This document shows, piece by piece, positions 42,895 to 54,293 of a DNA stretch of 64,000 nt; the first letter of the stretch is position 1, and every line of letters begins with the position of its first letter. The notes beneath the pieces were generated by a model, which worked only from the letters and a program-made list of their open reading frames with translations, was not told the DNA's origin and ran no database searches. The position numbers were made by a program, and so were the translations under genes. The stretch comes from Triticum aestivum (Eukaryota > Streptophyta > Magnoliopsida > Poales > Poaceae): positions 702,007,852-702,071,851 of the forward strand of contig NC_057810.1 of NCBI RefSeq assembly GCF_018294505.1, read 5' to 3'.

Positions 42895-44625
42895 TGAAGG
42901 AAATATGCCCTAGAGGCAATAATAAAGTTATTATTTATTTCCTTATAATCATGATAAATGTTTATTATTCATGCTAGAATTGTATTTTCCGGAAACATAA
43001 TACATGTGTGAATACATAGACAAACAGAGTGTCACTAGTATGCCTCTACTTGACTAGCTCGTTAATCAAAGATGGTTATGTTTCCTAACCATGAACAATG
43101 AGTTGTTATTTGATTAACGAGGTCACATCATTAGTAGAATGATCTGATTGACATGACCCATTCCATTAGCTTAGCACCTGATCGTTTAGTATGTTGCTAT
43201 TGCTTTCTTCATGACTTATACATGTTCCTATGACTATGAGATTATGCAACTCCCGTTTACCGGAGGAACACTTTGGGTACTACCAAACGTCACAACGTAA
43301 CTGGGTGATTATAAAGGAGTACTACAGGTGTCTCCAATGGTCGATGTTGGGTTGGCGTATTTCGAGATTAGGATTTGTCACTCCGATTGTCGGAGAGGTA
43401 TCTCTGGGCCCTCTCGGTAATACACATCACATAAGCCTTGCAAGCATTACAACTAATATGTTAGTTGTGAGATGATGTATTACGGAACGAGTAAAGAGAC
43501 TTGCCGGTAACGAGATTGAACTAGGTATTGGATACCGACGATCGAATCTCGGGCAACCGATGACAAAGGGAACAACGTATGTTGTTATGCGGTCTGACCG
43601 ATAAAGATCTTCGTAGAATATGTAGGAGCCAATATGGGCATCCAGGTCCCGCTATTGGTTATTGACCGGAGACGTGTCTCGGTCATGTCTACATTGTTCT
43701 CGAACCCGTAGGGTCCGCACGCTTAAGGTTACGATGACAGTTATATTATGAGTTTATGCATTTTGATGTACCGAAGGTTGTTCGGAGTCCCGGATGTGAT
43801 CACGGACATGACGAGGAGTCTCGAAATGGTCGAGACGTAAAGATTGATATATTGGAAGACTATATTTGGATATCGGAAGTGTTCCGGGTAAAATCGGGAT
43901 TTTACCGGAATACCGAGAGGGTTACCGGAACCCCCCGGGAGCTATTTGGGCCATAGTGGGCCTTAGTGGAAAAGAGAAGGGGCTGCCCTAGATGGGCTGC
44001 GCCCCCCCCCCCTTCCCCTAGTCCTATTAGGACTAGGAGAGGTGGCCGGCCCCCTCCTCCTCTTTTCCCCTCCGAGGAATCCTAGTTGGACTAGGATTGG
44101 AGGGGGAATCCTACTCCCAGTGGGAGTAGGACTCTCCTGCGCCTCCCCCCTTGGCCGGCCAGCCTCCCCTCCTCTCCTCCTTTATATACTGAGGCAGGGG
44201 CACCTCTAAACACACAAGTTGACACAAGTTGATCCACGTGATCGATTCCTTAGCCGTGTGCGGTGCCCCCTGCCACCATATTCCTCGATAATACCGTAGC
44301 GGAGTTTAGGCGAAGCCCTGCTGCTGTAGTTCATCAAGATCGTCACCACGCCGTCGTGCTGACGGAACTCTTCCCCGACACTTTGCTGGATCGGAGTCCG
44401 GGGATCGTCATCGAGCTGAACGTGTGCTCGAACTCGGAGGTGCCGTAGTTTCGGTGCTTGATCGGTTGGATCGTGAAGACGTACGACTACTTCCTCTTCG
44501 TCGTGTCATCGCTTCCGCAGTCGGTCTGCGTTGGGTACGTAGACAACACTCTCCTCTCGTTGCTATGCATCACATGATCCTGTGTGCGCGTAGGAAATTT
44601 TTTGAAATTACTACGAAACCCAACA
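42895..44625 (+). repeat. Copia copy B 5' LTR
   Basis: TGAAGGAAATATGCCCTAGA to CGAAACCCAACA. Three short near-perfect hairpins lie in a row upstream of the TATA box: CCTAGTCCTATTAGGACTAG (44017), AATCCTAGTTGGACTAGGAT (44078) and TCCTACTCCCAGTGGGAGTA (44109). Confidence 0.96.
44181..44189 (+). promoter_or_regulatory. LTR TATA box, Copia copy B
   Basis: TTTATATAC after a C/T-rich tract. The same box occurs in the 3' LTR at 51165-51173. Transcription should start about 30 bp further on, near AGGCAGGGGCACCTC. Confidence 0.65.
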
Positions 44626-45862
44626 GTGGCATCCGAGCCTAGGTTAATGATGTTGATGTTATATGCGCGAGTAGAACACAAGTAAGTTGTGGACGATACA
44701 AGTCATACTGCCTACCAGCATGTCATACTTTGGTTCGGCGGTATTGTTGGACGAGACGACCCAGACCAACCTTACGCGTACGCTTACGCGAGACCGGTTC
44801 CCTCGACGTGCTTTGCACAGAGATGGCTTGCGGGTGACTGCCTCTCCAACTTTAGTTGAACCAAGTATGGCTACGCCCGGTCCTTGCGAAGGTTAAAACG
44901 GAGTCTATTTGACAAACTATCGTTGTGGTTTTGATGCGTAGGTGAGATTGGTTCTTACTTAAGCCCGTAGCAGCCACGTAAAACATGCAACAACAAAGTA
45001 GAGGACGTCTAACTTGTTTTTGCAGGGCATGTTGTGATGTGATATGGTCAAAGCATGATGCTGAATTTTATTGTATGAGATGATCACGTTTTGTAACCGA
45101 GTTATCGGCAACTGGCAGGAGCCATATGGTTGTCGCTTTATTGTATGCAATGCAATCGCGATGTAATGCTTTACTTTATTACTAAACGGTAGTGATAGTC
45201 GTGGAAGCATAAGATTGGCGAGACGACAACGATGCTACGATGGAGATCAAGGTGTCGCGCCGGTGACGATGGTGATCATGACGGTGCTTCGGAGATGGAG
45301 ATCACAAGCACAAGATGATGATGGCCATATCATATCACTTATATTGATTGCATGTGATGTTTATCTTTTTATGCATCTTATCTTGCTTTGATTGACGGTA
45401 GCATTATAAGATGATCTCTCACTAAATTATCAAGAAGTGTTCTCCCTGAGTATGCACCGTTGCCAAAGTTCGTCGTGCCCAGACACCACGTGATGATCGG
45501 GTGTGATAAGCTCTACGTCCATCTACAACGGGTGCAAGCCAGTTTTGCACACGCAGAATACTCAGGTTAAACTTGACGAGCCTAGCATATGCAGATATGG
45601 CCTCGGAACACGGAGACCGAAAGGTCGAGCGTGAATCATATAGTAGATATGATCAACATAACGATGTTCACCATTGAAAACTACTCCATCTCACGTGATG
45701 ATCGGTTATGGTTTAGTTGATTTGGATCACGTGATCACTTAGAGGATTAGAGGGATGTCTATCTAAGTGGGAGTTCTTTAGTAATATGATTAATTGAACT
45801 TAAAATTTATCATGAACTTAGTCCCTGATAGTATCTTGCTTGTTTATGTTGATTGTAGATAG
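44626..45862 (+). other. Copia copy B primer site and leader
   Basis: TGGCATCCGAGCCTAGG at 44627-44643 is the primer site position. It resembles the initiator tRNA-Met site (TGGTATCAGAGC) with two changes. The rest, 1.2 kb, is a leader with several upstream ATGs, short frames only, and no known protein. Confidence 0.75.
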
Positions 45863-48800
45863 ATGGCTCGTGCTGTTGTTCCGTTAAATTTTAATGCGTT
45901 CCTTGAGAAAGCAAAGTTGAAAGATGATGGTAGCAATTACACGGACTGGGTCCGTAACTTGAGGATTATCCTCATTGCTGCACAGAAGAATTACGTCCTG
46001 GAAGCACCGCTGGGTGCCAGGCCTGCTGCTGGAGCAACGCCAGATGTTATGAACGTCTGGCAGAGCAAAGCTGATGACTACTCGATAGTTCAGTGTGCCA
46101 TGCTTTACGGCTTAGAATCGGGACTTCAACGACGTTTTGAACGTCATGGAGCATATGAGATGTTCCAGGAGTTGAAGTTAATATTTCAAGCAAATGCCCG
46201 GATTGAGAGATATGAAGTCTCCAATAAGTTCTATAGCTGCAAGATGGAGGAGAACAGTTCTGTCAGTGAGCATATACTCAAAATGTCTGGGTATAATAAT
46301 CACTTGATTCAATTGGGAGTTAATCTTCCGGATGATTGCGTCATTGACAGAATTCTCCAATCACTGCCACCAAGCTACAAGAGCTTCGTGATGAACTATA
46401 ATATGCAAGGGATGAACAAGACTATTCCCGAGCTCTTCGCAATGCTGAAAGCTGCGGAGGTAGAAATCAAGAAGGAGCATCAAGTGTTGATGGTTAACAA
46501 GACCACTAGTTTCAAGAAAAAGGACAAAGGGAAGAAAAAGGGGAACTTCAAAAAGAACGGCAAGCAAGTTGCTGCTCAAGAGAAGAAACCCAAGTCTAGA
46601 CCTAAACCTGAAACTGAGTGCTTCTACTGCAAGCAGACTGGTCACTGGAAGCGGAACTGCCCCAAGTATTTGGCGGATAAGAAGGATGGCAAGGTGAACA
46701 AAGGTATATGTGATATACATGTTATTGATGTGTACCTTACTAGAGCTCGCAGTAGCACCTGGGTATTTGATACTGGTTCTGTTGCTAATATTTGCAACTC
46801 GAAACAGGGACTACAGAATAAGCGGGCACTGGCAAAGGACGAGGTGACGATGCGCGTGGGAAACGGTTCCAAAGTCGATGTGATCGCGGTCGGCACGCTA
46901 CCTCTACATCTACCTTCGGGATTAATATTAGACCTAAATAATTGTTATTTGGTGCCAGCGTTGAGCATGAACATTATATCTGGATCTTGTTTAATGCGAG
47001 ACGGTTATTCATTTAAATCAGAGAATAATGGTTGTTCTATTTATATGAGTAATATCTTTTATGGTCATGCACCCTTGAAGAGTGGTCTATTCTTACTAAA
47101 TCTCGATAGTAGTAATACACATATTCATAATGTTGAAACCAAAAGATGCAGAGTTGATAATGAAAGTGCAACTTATTTGTGGCACTGTCGTTTAGGTCAT
47201 ATCGGTGTAAAACGCATGAAGAAACTCCATACTAATGGACTTTTGGAACCACTTGATTATGAATCACTTGGTACTTGCGAACCGTGCCTCATGGGCAAGA
47301 TGACTAAAACACTGTTCTCCGGTACTATGGAGAGAGCAACAGATTTGTTGGAAATCATACATACCGATGTATGTGGCCCGATGAATATTGAGGCTCGTGG
47401 CGGATATCGTTATTTTCTCACCTTCACAGATGATTTAAGCAGATATGGGTATATTTACTTAATGAAACATAAGTCTGAAACATTTGAAAAGTTCAAAGAA
47501 TTTCAGAGTGAAGTTGAAAATCATCGTAACAAGAAAATAAAGTTTCTACGATCTGATCGTGGAGGAGAATATTTGAGTTACGAGTTTGGTGTACATTTGA
47601 AAAATTGTGGAATAGTTTCGCAACTCACGCCACCCGGAACACCACAACGTAATGGTGTGTCCGAACGTCGTAATCGTACTTTACTAGATATGGTGCGATC
47701 TATGATGTCTCTTACTGATTTACCGCTATCATTTTGGGGATATGCTTTAGAGACGGCCGCATTCACGTTAAATAGGGCACCATCTAAATCCGTTGAGACG
47801 ACGCCTTATGAACTGTGGTTTGGCAAGAAACCAAAGTTGTCGTTTCTTAAAGTTTGGGGCTGCGATGCTTATGTGAAAAAACTTCAACCTGATAAGCTCG
47901 AACCCAAATCGGAGAAATGTGTCTTCATAGGATACCCAAAGGAAACTGTTGGGTACACCTTCTATCACAGATCCGAAGGCAAAACATTCGTTGCTAAGAA
48001 TGGATCATTTCTAGAGAAGGAGTTTCTCTCGAAAGAAGTGAGTGGGAGGAAAGTAGAACTTGACGAGGTAACTGTACCTGCTCCCTTACTGGAAAGTAGT
48101 TCATCACAGAAAACTGTTTCAGTGACACCTACACCAGTTAGTGAGGAAGCCAATGATAATGATCATGAAACTTCAGATCAAGATACTACTGAACTTCGTA
48201 GATCAACCAGAGTAAGATCCGCACCAGAGTGGTACGGTAATCCTGTTCTGGAGGTCATGCTACTAGATCATGATGAACCTACGAACTATGAAGAAGCGAT
48301 GGTGAGCCCAGATTCCGCAAAGTGGCTAGAAGCCATGAAATCTGAGATGGGATCCATGTATGAGAACAAAGTATGGACTTTGGTTGACTTGCCCGATGAT
48401 CGGCAAGCGATTGAGAATAAATGGATCTTTAAGAAGAAGACTGACGCTGATGGTAATGTTACTGTCTACAAAGCTCGACTTGTCGCAAAAGGTTTTCGGC
48501 AAGTTCAAGGAATTGACTACGATGAGACCTTCTCACCCGTAGCGATGCTTAAGTCCGTCCGAATCATGTTAGCAATTGCCGCATTTTATGATTATGAAAT
48601 TTGGCAAATGGATGTCAAAACTGCATTCCTGAATGGATTCCTGGAAGAAGAGTTGTATATGATGCAACCAGAAGGTTTTGTCGATCCAAAGGGAGCTAAC
48701 AAAGTGTGCAAGCTCCAGCGATCCATTTATGGACTGGTGCAAGCCTCTCGGAGTTGGAATAAACGTTTTGATAGTGTGATCAAAGCATTTGGTTTTATAC

Positions 48801-49849
48801 AGACTTTCGGAGAAGCCTGTATTTACAAGAAAGTGAGTGGGAGCTCTGTAGCATTTCTGATATTATATGTGGATGACATATTACTGATTGGAAATGATAT
48901 AGAATTTCTGGATAGCATAAAGGGATACTTGAATAAAAGTTTTTCAATGAAAGACCTCGGTGAAGCTGCTTACATATTAGGCATTAAGATCTATAGAGAC
49001 AGATCAAGACGCTTAATTGGACTTTCACAAAGCACATACCTTAACAAAATTTTGAAGAAATTCAAAATGGATCAAGCAAAGAAAGGGTTCTTGCCTGTGT
49101 TACAAGGTGCGAAATTGAGTAAGACTCAATGCCCGACCACTGCAGAAGATAGAGAGAATATGAAAGATGTTCCCTATGCATCAGCCATAGGCTCTATCAT
49201 GTATGCAATGCTGTGTACCAGACCTGATGTGTGCCTTGCTATAAGTTTGGCAGGGAGGTACCAAAGTAATCCAGGAATGGATCACTGGACAGCGGTCAAG
49301 AACATCCTGAAATACCTGAAAAGGACTAAGGATATGTTTCTCGTATATGGAAGTGACAAAGAGCTCATCGTAAAAGGTTACGTTGATGCAAGCTTTGACA
49401 CTGATCCGGACGATTCTAAATCGCAAACCGGATACGTGTTTACATTAAACGGTGGAGCTGTCAGTTGGTGCAGTTCTAAACAAAGCGTCGTAGCGGGATC
49501 TACATGTGAAGCGGAATACATAGCTGCTTCGGAAGCAGCAAATGAAGGAGTCTGGATGAAGGGGTTCATATCCGATCTAGGTGTCATACCTAGTGCATCG
49601 GGTCCAATGAAAATCTTTTGTGACAATACTGGTGCAATTGCCTTGGCAAAGGAATCCAAATTTCACAAAAGGACCAAACACATCAAGAGACGCTTCAACT
49701 CCATCCGGGATCTAGTCCAGGTGGGAGACATAGAGATTTGCAAGATACATACGGATCTGAATGTTGCAGACCCGTTGACTAAGCCTCTTCCACGAGCAAA
49801 ACATGATCAGCACCAAAGCTCCATGGGTGTTAGATTCATTACAGTGTAA
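45863..49849 (+). CDS. Copia gag-pol polyprotein, intact (1328 residues)
   Basis: Start MARAVVPLNFNAFLEKAKLK. Order: capsid (UBN2-like gag, residues about 10-210); zinc knuckle CFYCKQTGHWKRNC (253-266); aspartic protease VFDTGSV (Asp303); GAG-pre-integrase zinc binding His441/His446 and Cys472/Cys475; integrase core Asp502 (HTDVCGPM), Asp565 (RSDRGGEY), Glu601 (SERRNRTL); Pro/Ser linker about 730-785; RT with Asp917 (MDVKTAF) and YVDD 1002-1005; RNase H with Asp1175 (GYVDASFD), Glu1217 (CEAEY) and Asp1254 (FCDNTG). It ends VRFITV, stop at 49847. All catalytic residues are present in one frame without interruption, so the element could be autonomous. The order PR-INT-RT-RH is the Copia order. 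The flanking gag frame of Tat element 1 proves insertion. Confidence 0.97.
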   Translation: MARAVVPLNFNAFLEKAKLKDDGSNYTDWVRNLRIILIAAQKNYVLEAPLGARPAAGATPDVMNVWQSKADDYSIVQCAMLYGLESGLQRRFERHGAYEMFQELKLIFQANARIERYEVSNKFYSCKMEENSSVSEHILKMSGYNNHLIQLGVNLPDDCVIDRILQSLPPSYKSFVMNYNMQGMNKTIPELFAMLKAAEVEIKKEHQVLMVNKTTSFKKKDKGKKKGNFKKNGKQVAAQEKKPKSRPKPETECFYCKQTGHWKRNCPKYLADKKDGKVNKGICDIHVIDVYLTRARSSTWVFDTGSVANICNSKQGLQNKRALAKDEVTMRVGNGSKVDVIAVGTLPLHLPSGLILDLNNCYLVPALSMNIISGSCLMRDGYSFKSENNGCSIYMSNIFYGHAPLKSGLFLLNLDSSNTHIHNVETKRCRVDNESATYLWHCRLGHIGVKRMKKLHTNGLLEPLDYESLGTCEPCLMGKMTKTLFSGTMERATDLLEIIHTDVCGPMNIEARGGYRYFLTFTDDLSRYGYIYLMKHKSETFEKFKEFQSEVENHRNKKIKFLRSDRGGEYLSYEFGVHLKNCGIVSQLTPPGTPQRNGVSERRNRTLLDMVRSMMSLTDLPLSFWGYALETAAFTLNRAPSKSVETTPYELWFGKKPKLSFLKVWGCDAYVKKLQPDKLEPKSEKCVFIGYPKETVGYTFYHRSEGKTFVAKNGSFLEKEFLSKEVSGRKVELDEVTVPAPLLESSSSQKTVSVTPTPVSEEANDNDHETSDQDTTELRRSTRVRSAPEWYGNPVLEVMLLDHDEPTNYEEAMVSPDSAKWLEAMKSEMGSMYENKVWTLVDLPDDRQAIENKWIFKKKTDADGNVTVYKARLVAKGFRQVQGIDYDETFSPVAMLKSVRIMLAIAAFYDYEIWQMDVKTAFLNGFLEEELYMMQPEGFVDPKGANKVCKLQRSIYGLVQASRSWNKRFDSVIKAFGFIQTFGEACIYKKVSGSSVAFLILYVDDILLIGNDIEFLDSIKGYLNKSFSMKDLGEAAYILGIKIYRDRSRRLIGLSQSTYLNKILKKFKMDQAKKGFLPVLQGAKLSKTQCPTTAEDRENMKDVPYASAIGSIMYAMLCTRPDVCLAISLAGRYQSNPGMDHWTAVKNILKYLKRTKDMFLVYGSDKELIVKGYVDASFDTDPDDSKSQTGYVFTLNGGAVSWCSSKQSVVAGSTCEAEYIAASEAANEGVWMKGFISDLGVIPSASGPMKIFCDNTGAIALAKESKFHKRTKHIKRRFNSIRDLVQVGDIEICKIHTDLNVADPLTKPLPRAKHDQHQSSMGVRFITV

Positions 49850-49871
49850 TCTAGATTATTGACTCTAGTGC

Positions 49872-49882
49872 AAGTGGGAGAC
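49872..49882 (+). promoter_or_regulatory. Polypurine tract, Copia copy B
   Basis: AAGTGGGAGAC directly abuts the 3' LTR; the same tract precedes the LTR of copies A and C. Confidence 0.8.
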
Positions 49883-51609
49883 TGAAGGAAATATGCCCTA
49901 GAGGCAATAATAAAGTTATTATTTATTTCCTTATAATCATGATAAATGTTTATTATTCATGCTAGAATTGTATTTTCCGGAAACATAATACATGTGTGAA
50001 TACATAGACAAACAGAGTGTCACTAGTATGCCTCTACTTGACTAGCTCGTTAATCAAAGATGGTTATGTTTCCTAACCATGAACAATGAGTTGTTATTTG
50101 ATTAACGAGGTCACATCATTAGTAGAATGATCTGATTGACATGACCCATTCCATTAGCTTAGCACCTGATCGTTTAGTATGTTGCTATTGCTTTCTTCAT
50201 GACTTATACATGTTCCTATGACTATGAGATTATGCAACTCCCGTTTACCGGAGGAACACTTTGGGTACTACCAAATGTCACAACGTAACTGGGTGCTTAT
50301 AAAGGAGTACTACAGGTGTCTCCAATGGTCGATGTTGGGTTGGCGTATTTCGAGATTAGGATTTGTCACTCCGATTGTCGGAGAGGTATCTCTGGGCCCT
50401 CTCGGTAATACACATCACATAAGCCTTGCAAGCATTACAACTAATATGTTAGTTGTGAGATGATGTATTACGGAACGAGTAAAGAGACTTGCCGGTAACG
50501 AGATTGAACTAGGTATTGGATACCGACGATCGAATCTCGGGCACCGATGACAAAGGGAACAACGTATGTTGTTATGCGGTCTGACCGATAAAGATCTTCG
50601 TAGAATATGTAGGAGCCAATATGGGCATCCAGGTCCCGCTATTGGTTATTGACCGGAGACGTGTCTCGGTCATGTCTACATTGTTCTCGAACCCGTAGGG
50701 TCCGCACGCTTAAGGTTACGATGACAGTTATATTATGAGTTTATGCATTTTGATGTACCGAAGGTTGTTCGGAGTCCCGGATGTGATCACGGACATGACG
50801 AGGAGTCTCGAAATGGTCGAGACGTAAAGATTGATATATTGGAAGCCTATATTTGGATATCGGAAGTGTTCCGGGTAAAATCGGGATTTTACCGGAATAC
50901 CGAGAGGGTTACCGGAACCCCCCGGGAGCTATTTGGGCCATAGTGGGCCTTAGTGGAAAAGAGAAGGGGCTGCCCTAGATGGGCTGCGCCCCCCCCTTCC
51001 CCTAGTCCTATTAGGACTAGGAGAGGTGGCCGGCCCCCTCCTCCTCTTTTCCCCTCCGAGGAATCCTAGTTGGACTAGGATTGGAGGGGGAATCCTACTC
51101 CCAGTGGGAGTAGGACTCTCCTGCGCCTCCCCCCTTGGCCGGCCAGCCTCCCCTCCTCTCCTCCTTTATATACTGAGGCAGGGGCACCTCTAAACACACA
51201 AGTTGACACAAGTTGATCCACGTAATCGATTCCTTAGCCGTGTGCGGTGCCCCCTACCACCATATTCCTCGATAATACCGTAGCGGAGTTTAGGCGAAGC
51301 CCTGCTGCTGTAGTTCATCAAGATCGTCACCACGCCGTCGTGCTGACGGAACTCTTCCCCGACACTTTGCTGGATCGGAGTCCGGGGATCGTCATCGAGC
51401 TGAACGTGTGCTCGAACTCGGAGGTGCCGTAGTTTCGGTGCTTGATCGGTTGGATCGTGAAGACATACGACTACTTCCTCTTCGTCGTGTCATCGCTTCC
51501 GCAGTCGGTCTGCGTTGGGTACGTAGACAACACTCTCCTCTCATTGCTATGCATCACATGATCCTGTGTGCGCGTAGGAAAATTTTTGAAATTACTACGA
51601 AACCCAACA
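49883..51609 (+). repeat. Copia copy B 3' LTR
   Basis: 1727 bp, nearly identical to the 5' LTR. Differences seen include C/T near 50276, A/C near 50296, a missing A near 50542, A/C near 50846, a C run shorter by about five bases near 50990, G/A near 51224, 51255, 51465 and 51543, and T/A near 51582. Confidence 0.96.
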
Positions 51610-51614
51610 GTCAT

Positions 51615-53805
51615 CGCTATGCAACCCCTTGTCATTGTTTTTGCCAATTAACTTGCCTGCCTGCTTGAATACCCAACAGTCCCTGTTGGTGTGGTTGGCT
51701 GGCTTTTCGGGGGTGCCGTGTATCTAGCACGAGCGGTCGAGTATTCGGTCCAAATTGGACGGACCCGGAGTAGTTCTTTTGAATGGCTTTTTCCGCTGAC
51801 CGGGTTTAGAGCCTCTGAATCCGGCATTGACTGCCGTATCTTCACTATTATCGCTGTTAATGCGGCGTTTGTTTTTGTTGCGACGTGACCTGCCATTACG
51901 GTCCTTGATATCTGGACTGCCAGAATTTTTGCTGAGGTTGTTGCTGCGTGCTAGCCAGCTGTCCTCACCCGCGCAGAAGCGGGTCATGAGTGATGTGAGG
52001 GCTGCCATGGATTTCGGCTTTTCCTATCCCAGGTGCCGGGCCAGCCACTCGTCACGGATGTTATGCTTGAAGGCCGCAAGGGCCTCCGCATCCGGACAGT
52101 CTACGATTTGGTTTTTCTTGGTTAAGAACCGTGTCCAAAATTGTCTGGCCGATTCGTCTGGCTACTCAATTATGTGGCTTAGGTCATCAGCGTCTCGTGG
52201 TCGCACATATGTGCCTTGGAAGTTATCGAGGAATGGGGCTTCCAGGTCTTCCCAACTCCCAATTGACTCTGCTGGCAAGCTGTTAAGCCAATGCCGGGCT
52301 GGTCCTTTAAGCTTGAGGGGGAGATATTTGATGGCGTGAAGATCGTCGCCGCGGGCCATGTGGATGTGAAGGAGATAGTCTTTGATCCAAACCGCGGGGT
52401 CTGTTGTGCCATCGTAAGATTCAATATTCACGGGTTTAAACCCTTCGGGGATTTGATGATCCATTACTTCATCTGTGAAGCATAGTGGGTGTGCGGCGCC
52501 TCTGTACTGGGCGATATCACGACGGAGCTCAAAAGAGCTTTGTCTATTTTGTTCGGCCCGGCCGGGCTTACTGCGTCCGGCGTGACGGTTGTCGTCACGT
52601 ATCATGGGGCACCCACGTGATCCATAGATCGATCTTGATTGTCTTGCCTTATTCTGCAATATATCTCGCAAGTCCAGAGCGTTCCCCTATGGCCTTGTGC
52701 TTTTCGAGCGATGCCGGGGTACGGTTCTAGTGAAGGGCCTAGAGGCCTCTCTGTCGTGACCACGGGGTGGTCGGTCAGCCGTATTGTCTGCTGGTGATGC
52801 AGGTTCATACGCCTCCTCCTCTAATCGGGGGAGCAGCTTGCGTTTAGGGTAGCTTCTGGAGGGGCGTTCGAGCTCATGCTCTTCGGCCGCGAGGACTTCA
52901 GTCCATCTGTCGGCTAGCAGATCTTGATCAACTCTAAGTTGTTGCTGCTTTTTCTTGAGGCTGTTCGCCATGGCCATAAGCCTACGTTTAAAACGCTCTT
53001 GTTCGACGGGATCCTCAGGCATGACGAATTCATCGTCGTCGAGGCTTGCCTCGTCTCCGGAGGGAGGCATATAATCCTCTACCTCTTCTTCTGCCGCTCT
53101 CTCATGAGGGCTGGCGTCTCCGTCCTCCTGCGCTGAATCTTGCTGGAGTGGGTTGTCTTCAGCACTGTCCGGTGTGTTATTATCTCCGGTGCCGGAATCT
53201 TCATTCTTGCTGTGGCGGGATTTAGAGCGGCACCGCTGACGCCGGCACTTGGGCTGTTTCTTGGAGGGGTCATCCTCCGCTGTTCCTTCCCCATTCCCAT
53301 CCTTTGGGATATCCACCATGTATATGTCATATGATGAGGTGGCTTTCCAGTGCCCGGTAGGCGCTAGTTCCTGGTCCTCTCCGGCATCGTCGTCCATACC
53401 GTCGATGTCTTCGGAGTCGTAGTCTAGCATGTCGGTTAGATCGTCGACATTGGCTACTAAGTGGGTGGTGGGTGGGCTTTGAATTTCTTTGTCGTCCGCA
53501 TCCCAACCGTCCTGACCGTAGTCTGGCCAGGGCTCTCCTGATAGCGAGAGATACTTTAGCAAACTCAAGATGTCGCCGAAAGGTGAGTGTTGAAAGATGT
53601 CCGCAGCGGTGAATTCCATGACCGGCGCCCAATCGGATTCGATTGGAGTGGGCGCGGGAGGTTCGGAGTCCGGCAGGGAGTCCGGCACCTTGGAGTCACG
53701 AGCTTTGTGAGGGACAAGGTCAGTGTTCGGCTCTATCGCCGTAGAGGTTGCAGCCCCCGAGGCGGTGTCTAGCCATCCGTCCTTGATCTGCGCAGCCGGC
53801 TCCAA
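51615..53805 (-). pseudogene. Tat element 1 gag, decayed
   Basis: Start MEPAAQIKDGWLDTASGAAT at 53805. The first 372 residues are acidic and disordered (many D/E, SKSRHSKNEDSG, EEEVEDYMPPSG). The frame ends at 52687 and shifts into the capsid domain (IPEGFKPVNIESYDGTTDPA, LKGPARHWLNSLPAESIGSW, LEAPFLDNFQGTY). Within the same frame TAG replaces Gln at 52162 and near 52030. Then comes a basic nucleocapsid-like region and, near 51690-51640, GTPEKPANHTN with a Cys that belongs to a zinc-finger-like motif in another frame. It continues past Copia copy B into 42894. The long acidic N-terminus is unusual for gag. Confidence 0.82.
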
Positions 53806-54126
53806 ATTGAAGATCGGAGCGGGCTCGAGTGCGGCCTCTAGGATACTGTCCAGCTGCAGAGCTAGATCATGCCCGTCGTGACAGTGCGGCGCGCTTGGCT
53901 AAAGCCATCCAGTTTATATAGACACCGGAGAGGGCTAGGGTTACACAGAGTCGGTTACAATGGTAGGAGATCTACATATTTGTATCGCCAAGCTTGCCTT
54001 CCACGCCAAGGAAAGTCCCATCCGGACACGGGACGAAGTCTTCAATCTTGTAGCTTCGTAGTCTTGGAGTCCGGCCGATGATGATAGTTTGGCTATCCGG
54101 ACACCCCCTAGTCCAGGACTCCCTCA
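53806..54126 (-). repeat. Tat element 1 truncated 5' LTR and junction
   Basis: The LTR matches 37107-37334 of the left LTR and spans about 53899-54126 (228 bp). The remaining 240 bp of the LTR (R/U5 side), the primer site and the leader are missing. The LTR joins directly to a short stretch (53806-53898) ahead of gag. Confidence 0.85.
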
Positions 54127-54257
54127 ACAACCTCTGCTTCCCTCTGCGAAGGGCCTATCTTTTACTTTATGTTTTTACTTTATGCATGAGTCAAGGTGAT
54201 CCTCACATTCCCTTTTTTACTTTATCCTTTGGCAAGCTCCTCGTGTTTGAAAGATCA

Positions 54258-54293
<36 letters not shown>

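Larger units (their letters stand above)
42895..51609 (+). mobile_element. Copia copy B (WIS/Angela/BARE type), complete
   Basis: 8715 bp with two LTRs (1731 and 1727 bp), leader, one uninterrupted gag-pol frame and polypurine tract, flanked by the perfect target duplication GTCAT (42890-42894 and 51610-51614). By eye the LTRs differ at about eight substitutions, one single-base indel and a C-run length change, so the insertion is recent. It lies in the gag-protease of Tat element 1. Confidence 0.97.
36864..54126 (-). mobile_element. Tat-lineage Gypsy element 1, RT/integrase-deleted, with antisense gene
   Basis: Flanked by ACAAC (36859-36863 and 54127-54131). The 3' LTR is on the left (36864-37334) and a truncated 5' LTR on the right (53899-54126). 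Minus-strand gag-protease runs from 53805 to 42272 and is interrupted by Copia copy B. No RT, RNase H or integrase remains between the protease end and the LTR. A plus-strand, intron-containing gene occupies 37889-40904, the position of the antisense ORF known from Tat/Grande-type elements. Without the Copia insertion it would be about 8.5 kb. Confidence 0.85.
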
